Of a stretch of 6,337 nt of DNA, positions 1 through 4,510 are shown in pieces. Source of the DNA: Saprospiraceae bacterium. GTDB taxonomy: Bacteria > Bacteroidota > Bacteroidia > Chitinophagales > Saprospiraceae. Position 1 is the first letter of the stretch, and each line of letters opens with the position of its first letter. The notes under the pieces were generated by a model. It searched no databases. It saw only the letters and a program-made list of their open reading frames with translations, and was not told the DNA's origin. The stretch lies in contig JACMMM010000460.1 of the NCBI GenBank assembly GCA_014379065.1, forward strand, positions 1 through 6,337. Direction: 5' to 3'. A program made the position numbers and the translations under genes.

Positions 1-2
1 AT

Positions 3-86
3 GGTTACAAAGCCATTAAAAACACTTTCGCAAAATTCGCCAATAAAGTCAAAGAACTTAGCCAACTCTTCGGTTTCAATACGTAA
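3..86 (+). CDS. 3' end of an unidentified CDS (27 codons and stop)
   Basis: The frame starting at position 3 is open from the window edge and reads GYKAIKNTFAKFANKVKELS followed by QLFGFNT and a TAA stop at 84-86. The composition (alternating Lys, Phe and Ala, amphipathic) looks like a natural C-terminal helix, and the other two plus frames are less protein-like. The gene begins upstream of the window, so the family cannot be named. A large inverted repeat starts 17 bp after the stop and could serve as its transcript end. A mobile-element protein is one possibility because of that repeat, but nothing in these 27 residues shows it. Confidence 0.35.
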   Translation, partial: GYKAIKNTFAKFANKVKELSQLFGFNT

Positions 87-103
87 ACCCTAGAATCAAT
101 CAA

Positions 104-200
104 CCCTACCCTAAAGGGGAGTCTATCCGAAGTGAGCATAATTTGTTTAAAAACAATACAATTATGCCTACTTCGGATAGACTCCCCTTTAGGGGTAGGG
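104..200. repeat. 97-bp near-perfect inverted repeat (long hairpin; MITE-like or terminator-like)
   Basis: The left arm (104-143) begins CCCTACCCTAAAGGGGAGTC and the right arm (160-200) is its reverse complement. The differences are one extra base in the right arm, one A-C mismatch (135/168) and one G-T pair (134/169). The 16-base centre (144-159) holds a smaller TGTTT/AAACA palindrome. Each outer arm also contains its own short palindrome around CCCTAAAGGG. Transcribed RNA would fold into a stem of about 40 bp. There is no U-tract on the plus strand, so this is not a textbook terminator, and no target-site duplication is visible in the flanks. It is probably a mobile or repetitive intergenic element sitting between two convergent genes. 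Confidence 0.85.
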
Positions 201-258
201 GGCGCGGCCAAGACCCGACACAGATTTCTGAACATTCCCGAGTGCTAGAAAAAAGCAG

Positions 259-314
259 CACTTATCACTAAACACTTATCACTAAACACTTATCACTAAA
301 CACTTATCACTAAT
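259..314. repeat. Tandem repeat, 14-bp unit x 4
   Basis: Four head-to-tail copies of CACTTATCACTAAA occupy 259-272, 273-286, 287-300 and 301-314. They are identical except for the last base of the fourth copy. Each 14-mer is itself two related heptamers (CACTTAT and CACTAAA). On the minus strand the unit contains TAG-TGA-TAA, three stop codons in a row in one frame. The array provides the stop codon and last few residues of the minus-strand oxidoreductase gene. Confidence 0.95.
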
Positions 315-1438
315 TCTGCCCCTTCCTGCCCCACCAAAGTCCCAATTGCCACGCCCATGCCGCTGAGCCGAACAGCTACTGTGACATTGGGCGAAACCTT
401 TTCGACAATAGGCTTTTTAATGGGGCCGAGACCGAGGATGCCGGTCCACCAGGAATCAATTTCCACGCGCTGGCCGGGGCAGATGACGGTTTCTAGCAAT
501 TCGATCAAAGCCTTGCGAATCAATTCATTGGCCCCAAACTCATCCGTTTTTTCCCGCTCCAAATCCAAGTTCCTGCCGCCGCCGAGGAGGATGCGCCCGT
601 CAATATTTCGGAAATAAAAATAGCCCCGGTCGTAATGGAAACATCCTTCTACCCGGAGGTCGGGAATGGGATGGGTAATCAACACCTGGTTGCGTGCGGG
701 TTGGACTTCTTCCATGGAAAGCAATCGGCGGGCAAAGCCATTCACCGCCACCAATACCTTGGGCACCCGTAGCGTCCAGCCAAATTCAGTCTCGATTTCC
801 ACGCCCTGTGAAGTGTCTTCCAAATGCTTGATAACAAAACCGTTATAGATTTTCACTCCTGTATCGAGGGCGCAGTGGAGTAGGGCGGACATCATTTTCC
901 CAGTGTGTACCTGCCCTTCTGGTTGGTTCAGAATCAAATGGCGAACGCCTTGAAAACCAAAGCCCGGCAATCGCTCGTCCACCACTTTGTAGCCTTCGGT
1001 CCAACCGGTTATTTTTCCGATTTTTTGGTTGAACTCAGGCATGCGCTCCTGACATTCTCGAAAGATGCTCTCTTCTTCATGCGTAAACATTTCGTATCCT
1101 CCCAACATTTGAAAATCAAGATTTTCATCGCCCACTAATTCGCGGAGGCGTTGAAGCCCGCGCCAGCGTTTTTCTACCACGGCCAGCACTTGGTCTTCGC
1201 TCGCATGGTTGAGGTCATCGAGCAGTTCGGTCATAGATCCAAAGCAAGAAAAGCCTGCGTTGCGGGTGCTGGCACCGATGGGCAAGGTGCCGCGCTCAAG
1301 GATAGCCACGCTAAGTTTTGGATCAAGTGTTTTGAGATGAATGGCGGCTGCAAGTCCGACAATGCCACTGCCAATCACGGCAACGTCTATGTCTTTGAAA
1401 AAGGATTCGCGCTCCCAGTAGCTAAGTTCGTATTGCAT
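296..1438 (-). CDS. FAD-dependent oxidoreductase, DAO superfamily
   Basis: This 380-residue protein belongs to the D-amino-acid-oxidase-like (DAO) group of flavoproteins, which oxidise amines or amino acids using FAD. The substrate is unknown. The FAD dinucleotide-binding motif GSGIVG is at residues 23-28, preceded by DVAVI and followed by the ribose-binding acid E48 in AILERG. ASTRNAGFSCFGS (56-68) is the conserved segment near the isoalloxazine ring and resembles the gamma-glutamylputrescine oxidase group. The C-terminal FAD contact SGMGVAIGTLVG lies near the end. The protein has no signal peptide, so it is cytoplasmic. The ATG at 1438 is the only sensible start, since the next Met is at residue 69. 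No Shine-Dalgarno is present, and the upstream DNA is a minisatellite in which no TAnnTTTG promoter was found. The last residues (LVISV) and the TAG stop are encoded by the 14-bp tandem array. The gene is divergent from the VanW gene. Confidence 0.93.
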   Translation of the reverse strand: MQYELSYWERESFFKDIDVAVIGSGIVGLAAAIHLKTLDPKLSVAILERGTLPIGASTRNAGFSCFGSMTELLDDLNHASEDQVLAVVEKRWRGLQRLRELVGDENLDFQMLGGYEMFTHEEESIFRECQERMPEFNQKIGKITGWTEGYKVVDERLPGFGFQGVRHLILNQPEGQVHTGKMMSALLHCALDTGVKIYNGFVIKHLEDTSQGVEIETEFGWTLRVPKVLVAVNGFARRLLSMEEVQPARNQVLITHPIPDLRVEGCFHYDRGYFYFRNIDGRILLGGGRNLDLEREKTDEFGANELIRKALIELLETVICPGQRVEIDSWWTGILGLGPIKKPIVEKVSPNVTVAVRLSGMGVAIGTLVGQEGAELVISV

Positions 1439-1440
1439 GA

Positions 1441-1554
1441 TGGTGATTGGTGAATTGGTGATTGGTTGAATGGTGACTGGTGAATTGGTGATTGGTTGAA
1501 TGGTGACTGGTGACTGGTGAATTGGTGATTGGTTGAATGGTGATTGGTGAATTG
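1441..1554. repeat. Minisatellite, 30-bp period built from 7-8 bp subunits
   Basis: Two 30-bp units lie at 1441-1470 and 1471-1500. A third at 1501-1537 carries an extra TGGTGAC heptamer, and a partial fourth starts at 1538. Each unit is built from variants of TGGTGAT, TGGTGAC, TGGTGAAT and TGGTTGAA. The units differ by few substitutions, which points to recent slippage or unequal exchange. The array begins 3 bp before the start codon of the minus-strand oxidoreductase, so it forms its whole proximal 5' leader, and it ends about 70 bp before the VanW start. Confidence 0.93.
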
Positions 1555-1564
1555 ATGACCTTTG
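1533..1564 (+). promoter_or_regulatory. Possible promoter for the VanW gene
   Basis: GACCTTTG at 1557-1564 differs by one base from TACCTTTG, the -7 octamer found before the DUF4293 gene and the tRNA in this window. A TTG lies 21 nt upstream at 1533-1535, inside the minisatellite. If used, the leader before the ATG at 1624 would be about 50 nt. The first T of the TAnnTTTG consensus is missing, so support is limited. Confidence 0.3.
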
Positions 1565-1584
1565 CTTGTTAATGTGCTCTTCCT

Positions 1585-1607
1585 CTCAACCTTCTCAACC
1601 CTCAACC
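1585..1607. repeat. Short tandem repeat CTCAACC x 3
   Basis: CTCAACC occurs at 1585-1591, 1594-1600 and 1601-1607, with a TT insertion between the first two copies. The tract lies in the presumed leader of the VanW gene and is the second array with a period near 7 in this spacer. Confidence 0.6.
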
Positions 1608-1623
1608 TTCTAAATATCCCCGC

Positions 1624-2406
1624 ATGGCTCAACTTCGTCGCCGATTGGGGCGTATTTTTTACATTTGGAAACGCCGGGCAAGGTGGCTTTTCGGTAAAAC
1701 GAAATTTGCACACCAGTACGAAAGCCCGTTGCAAACGCTTGTTTTTCAGCATAAAACGCCACTCATTCGACCCCTGAAGGACGTTGAGATGTACCTCCAG
1801 CACAACAAAGTAATTAACCTTCAACTGGCGGCGGCGAAGATAAATGGCCTTCTGATCCTGCCGGGCGAAACCTTTTCTTTTTGGAAAACCGTAGGGGCCC
1901 CGACTGCTCGAAAAGGATACCTTGAAGGGCTGGTGCTGGAGCGCGGGAAAGTGACCAAAGGCATCGGTGGGGGGCTTTGTCAAATGGGCAATCTGCTTTA
2001 CTGGATGGCATTGCACAGCCCGCTCACGGTGACCGAGCGCTGGAGGCACAGTTACGATGTCTTCCCGGATGAGTCTCGAGTGCTGCCGTTTGGCTCTGGC
2101 GCAACCCTGGCTTACAACTATATTGACTTGCAGCTCCGAAATGATACGCCCCGGCATTTCCAACTCCGCATTTGGCTCTCCGAAACGCATCTGCACGGCG
2201 AAATTTGTTCTGATGAGCCCATTTCCGAGCGCTACGAATTGATTGAAAAAGAGCATCTTATCCGTCACGAGTCAAATGGTGGTTATTCTCGCCACAACCG
2301 AATTGCCCGTCGTGTGTTTTCTGTTGCTTCCGGTGCATTGCTACGCGAGGAATGGGTGGCTGAAAACCATGCGCTGATGATGTATCAGCCCTTTTTGAAT
2401 GGCTGA
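1624..2406 (+). CDS. VanW family protein
   Basis: This 260-residue protein matches the VanW family (named after an accessory gene of vanB-type glycopeptide resistance clusters), whose biochemical function is unknown. The family core is clear: TPLIRPLKDVEMYLQ with NKVINLQLA (about 45-69), PGETFSF (80-86), KGYLEGLVLERGKV (97-110), GIGGGLCQMGN (113-123) and ERWRHSYDVFP (138-148). It has no signal peptide or membrane segment. The N-terminus is strongly basic (RRR and KRRAR within residues 5-20). Length fits the shorter, single-domain Gram-negative members. The ATG at 1624 is chosen because conserved sequence follows closely. No van ligase, VanX/VanY or sensor kinase genes are nearby, so a resistance role is not supported. 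It is divergent from the oxidoreductase gene, and the DUF4293 gene follows in the same direction after 117 bp containing a hairpin and a promoter candidate. Confidence 0.93.
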   Translation: MAQLRRRLGRIFYIWKRRARWLFGKTKFAHQYESPLQTLVFQHKTPLIRPLKDVEMYLQHNKVINLQLAAAKINGLLILPGETFSFWKTVGAPTARKGYLEGLVLERGKVTKGIGGGLCQMGNLLYWMALHSPLTVTERWRHSYDVFPDESRVLPFGSGATLAYNYIDLQLRNDTPRHFQLRIWLSETHLHGEICSDEPISERYELIEKEHLIRHESNGGYSRHNRIARRVFSVASGALLREEWVAENHALMMYQPFLNG

Positions 2407-2416
2407 AGGACGCTTT

Positions 2417-2437
2417 TTGGAAGGCTTTCCAATTTAT
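2417..2437 (+). terminator. Weak hairpin terminator candidate after the VanW gene
   Basis: TTGGAA (2417-2422), loop GGCT and TTCCAA (2427-2432) form a 6-bp stem followed by TTTATT, 10 bp after the VanW stop. The stem is short and AT-leaning and the T-run is interrupted, so termination would be partial at best. Confidence 0.35.
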
Positions 2438-2453
2438 TCTGAAAAAACCAATC

Positions 2454-2489
2454 AAGTCCAACGTCTAACATCCAACTGTCCAAAGTCCA
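2454..2489. repeat. Degenerate heptamer tandem repeat, 5 units
   Basis: Five consecutive units read AAGTCCA, ACGTCTA, ACATCCA, ACTGTCCA and AAGTCCA. The period is 7 bp, with one 8-bp unit. The array lies directly upstream of the presumed -7 box of the DUF4293 gene, where a -33 element would be expected. Confidence 0.65.
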
Positions 2490-2493
2490 GCCC

Positions 2494-2501
2494 TACCTTT
2501 G
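2494..2501 (+). promoter_or_regulatory. Bacteroidota-type -7 box (TACCTTTG) for the DUF4293 gene
   Basis: TACCTTTG is a full match to the Bacteroidota TAnnTTTG consensus and is identical to the octamer before the tRNA in this window. It lies 22 bp before the ATG at 2524, which would give a leader of only about 15 nt. No TTTG is present at the -33 distance; the degenerate heptamer array occupies that position. Confidence 0.5.
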
Positions 2502-2523
2502 CCCACCAAATTTTTAACATAAG

Positions 2524-2979
2524 ATGATTCAACGCATTCAAACCATCTACCTGCTTTTAGCTGCCGCTGTTTTGGGCAGCCCAATTTTCCTGCCTTTGGC
2601 CACGGCTTCTGGCGACCCTAATGCATTGGCTGCCACAGGAGATAATTTTTTTGCCGATGGGACTTATTGGGTCAAAGAATTTCCGGGTGGGATGAGCCTT
2701 CTTCTTGCTGTAGTGGTTTCGATTTATGCCATTTTTCTGTACAAAAACCGTCCTCGTCAAATGCGCTTGGCCGGAGGGATGTCTATTTTAACCCTACTTT
2801 TTGCTGTCTTATTTGCTGCGCTCGGCTACTATTATGCACAGAAGCTGCCTGATGGAGCGGAGGCACATTTGGCACTTGGCAGCGCTTTCCCGCTGGCGGC
2901 AATTCCATTGCTGATGATGGCTTACCGTGCTATAAAAAAAGACGAAGCGTTGGTGCGATCTTCGGATCGTTTGCGGTAG
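2524..2979 (+). CDS. DUF4293 family membrane protein
   Basis: This 151-residue inner-membrane protein of unknown function matches the DUF4293 family, found mainly in Bacteroidota. The opening MIQRIQTIYLLLAA and the closing KKDEALVRSSDRLR are the recognisable family ends. Four hydrophobic segments are visible at about residues 7-27, 56-74, 82-104 and 115-136. The segment between the first two (about 28-55) is polar with aromatics, and the C-terminal tail is charged. Full length is present and the ATG at 2524 opens directly on the family's conserved N-terminus. A TACCTTTG promoter box lies just upstream. The TraB/GumN lipoprotein gene follows 80 bp later on the same strand with no promoter seen between, so read-through is plausible despite the two hairpins in the gap. 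Confidence 0.9.
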   Translation: MIQRIQTIYLLLAAAVLGSPIFLPLATASGDPNALAATGDNFFADGTYWVKEFPGGMSLLLAVVVSIYAIFLYKNRPRQMRLAGGMSILTLLFAVLFAALGYYYAQKLPDGAEAHLALGSAFPLAAIPLLMMAYRAIKKDEALVRSSDRLR

Positions 2980-2984
2980 AAGTA

Positions 2985-3042
2985 CCCCGGAACTCCGTTC
3001 CGGGGGGAGGAAGCAAATAATCCCCGGAACGAAGTTCCGAGG
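2985..3042. repeat. Pair of short GC-rich hairpins (REP-like)
   Basis: The first hairpin is CCCCGGAAC-TCC-GTTCCGGGG (2985-3005), a perfect 9-bp stem with a 3-base loop. The second is CCCCGGAAC-GAA-GTTCCGAGG (3022-3042), the same stem with one C-A mismatch. They are separated by 16 bp and fill most of the spacer between two co-directional genes. The loop sequences suggest the second copy is inverted relative to the first (its reverse complement has loop TTC against TCC). They lack T-runs, so they resemble REP-type elements or mRNA-stabilising hairpins more than rho-independent terminators. Confidence 0.8.
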
Positions 3043-3059
3043 CACACAACACATTGACT

Positions 3060-3983
3060 ATGAAAAACTTAGCAATATTTCTTGCCACCTTTATATTGGG
3101 GGCAATCGGCTGTAAGCCTGCTGAAAAAGCAGTGAGCTATACACCAGAAAACATCGTCCCAACCGAAAAATCACTGGCTTGGAAGATTAGCGGCAAAGGG
3201 CTGAAAAAGCCATCTTACCTCTATGGTACGATCCACATGATACCGAAAAACGAATTTAAACTACCTGGCTCGATCCGCGAAGGCTTGGACAATGTGCGCC
3301 GCGTGACCTTTGAAATAGACATGAAAGAAATGACGAACCTCGCCAGCCAAATGAGCCTGATCACCAAGTCGTTCATGGCTGGAGGCAAGACGCTGAAAGA
3401 CCTGTTAAATGCAGAGGATTACAAATTAGTGAAGGATAAAATGGCTGAAATGGGATTGCCAGGCGGTATGTTCGAGCGGATGAAACCAATGTTTCTGAGT
3501 ACGTTGTTTAGTTCTGATGAAGGAGATCCAACGGCAGGCGGCGCAATAACCTCGGTAGAAATGGAACTGTACCGCATGAGCAAAAACCGTAGGTTAGAAT
3601 CAGCGGGCCTGGAAACAGCGGCTTACCAAATGTCGGTTTTCGACAGCATCCCGTATGCCGCTCAAGCCAAAATGCTGGTGGACAACCTACGAAGTGTAGA
3701 CACGACGAGCGCGGAAGAAGGCCAGCTCGACCAGATGCTTCGCCTTTATCGCGAGCAAGACATCACGGCCATGCAATCTATGATCGGCGAGGACAGCGGT
3801 ATGGGGCAATATGAAGATATTCTGTTAAAAAAACGCAACCAGAACTGGATACCCGTGATGGGCCGAATGATGGCCGAAAAACCGACGCTTTTTGCGGTGG
3901 GCGCAGGGCATCTGGGTGGGAAGAATGGGGTCGTGGCCTTGTTGCGGAAAGCGGGGTATCGGGTGGAGGTGGCCAAGGAATGA
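3060..3983 (+). CDS. TraB/GumN family lipoprotein
   Basis: The 307-residue protein matches the TraB/GumN family, which is structurally related to Tiki-type proteins with a predicted metal-dependent protease-like fold. The bacterial substrate is unknown. Family motifs are YLYGTIHMIP (53-62, with the conserved GxxH), FEIDM (84-88), LESAGLET (179-186), NQNWIPVM (260-267) and GAGHLGGKNGVVALL (281-295, the second GxxH). Residues 1-17 form a lipoprotein signal with the likely acylated cysteine at C18 (AIGC), so the mature protein should be membrane-anchored outside the cytoplasm. The Ala at -3 of the lipobox is less usual than Leu. A TTG two codons upstream (3054) is in frame, but the ATG at 3060 gives a standard signal peptide and is preferred. 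The gene lies 80 bp after DUF4293 and may share its transcript. Confidence 0.92.
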   Translation: MKNLAIFLATFILGAIGCKPAEKAVSYTPENIVPTEKSLAWKISGKGLKKPSYLYGTIHMIPKNEFKLPGSIREGLDNVRRVTFEIDMKEMTNLASQMSLITKSFMAGGKTLKDLLNAEDYKLVKDKMAEMGLPGGMFERMKPMFLSTLFSSDEGDPTAGGAITSVEMELYRMSKNRRLESAGLETAAYQMSVFDSIPYAAQAKMLVDNLRSVDTTSAEEGQLDQMLRLYREQDITAMQSMIGEDSGMGQYEDILLKKRNQNWIPVMGRMMAEKPTLFAVGAGHLGGKNGVVALLRKAGYRVEVAKE

Positions 3984-4124
3984 AGTGATACCCCTCCTAC
4001 GCCTCCTCCTCCGTTAAAACTTCGGCGGATGAAAGGGCTACGGCGGGTAAAAGCGATGGCGTGATGAAGTGATTTTACGTAGACTTTGGGTGTTAAAAAA
4101 GTCTTGGAAAACTTTATGCACTCC

Positions 4125-4155
4125 TTTGCAGAAAAGTTTTAGCGGTTTACCTTTG
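4125..4155 (+). promoter_or_regulatory. Bacteroidota-type promoter for the tRNA gene
   Basis: TTTG at 4125-4128 is followed after exactly 19 nt by TACCTTTG at 4148-4155, matching the Bacteroidota sigma-A pattern TTTG-N19-TAnnTTTG in both boxes. The tRNA begins 21 bp after the -7 box, leaving a short leader for 5' processing. Confidence 0.8.
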
Positions 4156-4176
4156 CACCCGCTTTTGAAAAAGCAT

Positions 4177-4250
4177 GGCGCGATAGCTCAGCTGGTTAGA
4201 GCGCGCGATTCATAATCGCGAGGTCGGGAGTTCAAGTCTCCCCCGCGCTA
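4177..4250 (+). tRNA. tRNA with anticodon CAT (tRNA-Met, elongator-like)
   Basis: A complete 74-nt cloverleaf is visible: acceptor GGCGCGA (4177-4183), D-stem GCTC/GAGC with a GG-containing loop, anticodon stem CGCGA/TCGCG (4204-4208 and 4216-4220) around loop TTCATAA with anticodon CAT at 4211-4213, variable loop AGGTC, and T-arm GGGAG-TTCAAGT-CTCCC (4226-4242). The 3' acceptor strand is CCGCGCT with discriminator A4250. CCA is not encoded. The acceptor has a G1-U72 pair and an A7-C66 mismatch. It is not the initiator, because the G1-U72 pair differs from the initiator's C1/A72 mismatch and the anticodon stem lacks three G-C pairs next to the loop. A lysidine-modified tRNA-Ile also carries CAT in the gene and cannot be fully excluded. 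Confidence 0.95.
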
Positions 4251-4261
4251 CAAAAGCCATG

Positions 4262-4301
4262 ACGCAGGTTTCCTATTACGGGAGCTTGCGTTTTTTGTTT
4301 T
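4262..4301 (+). terminator. Rho-independent terminator of the tRNA
   Basis: ACGCAGGTTTCC (4262-4273), loop TATTAC and GGGAGCTTGCGT (4280-4291) form a continuous 12-bp stem (three of the pairs are G-U), followed directly by TTTTTGTTTT (4292-4301). It begins 11 bp after the tRNA end and closes this single-gene unit. Confidence 0.85.
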
Positions 4302-4323
4302 AGGTTGCGCTTGTTTGCGGTTC

Positions 4324-4356
4324 TTTGCATCGTTTCCCGCCAACGCTGTATCTTCA
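4324..4356 (+). promoter_or_regulatory. Possible promoter for the anchor-L surface protein
   Basis: TTTG at 4324-4327 and TATCTTCA at 4349-4356 are separated by 21 nt. The -7 box departs from TAnnTTTG in its last two bases. If used, it leaves a leader of about 150 nt before the ATG at 4511. I saw no gene and no strong structure in that leader. Confidence 0.35.
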
Positions 4357-4510
4357 CAAGAATTTTTAAGGCCATGTTTGGTACTTCGCATTGGAAGAAG
4401 ACGCTACTTTTCGGCGGGCAAACTTCTAATCCGTTTAAATCCCCGTTTCTGGCCTATAATCTCCTGCAAAAGTCTCAGGATTTATTAACCAATCAATATC
4501 TACTTACCGG

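Noticed and set aside
5..235. Minus-strand open frame of 76 codons over the long palindrome
   Set aside because: It crosses both arms of the inverted repeat and overlaps the end of the plus-strand reading frame. Its composition is not protein-like.
1441..1554. CRISPR array
   Set aside because: The repeats are directly contiguous with no unique spacers and no cas genes, so this is a minisatellite.
1387..2268. Minus-strand open frame of 293 codons, antisense to the VanW gene and crossing the minisatellite
   Set aside because: It lies opposite a clear VanW family gene, its product is basic and low in recognisable motifs, and its C-terminal part is a translation of the tandem repeat (HQSP-type repeats) running into the oxidoreductase start.
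3054..3059. TTG start two codons upstream for the TraB/GumN gene
   Set aside because: The ATG at 3060 gives a standard lipoprotein signal beginning MKNLAIF and is the more common start codon.
4082..4103. GACTT/AAGTC inverted repeat as a terminator after the TraB/GumN gene
   Set aside because: The stem is only 5 bp with a 12-nt loop and no T-run follows; chance pairing is likely.
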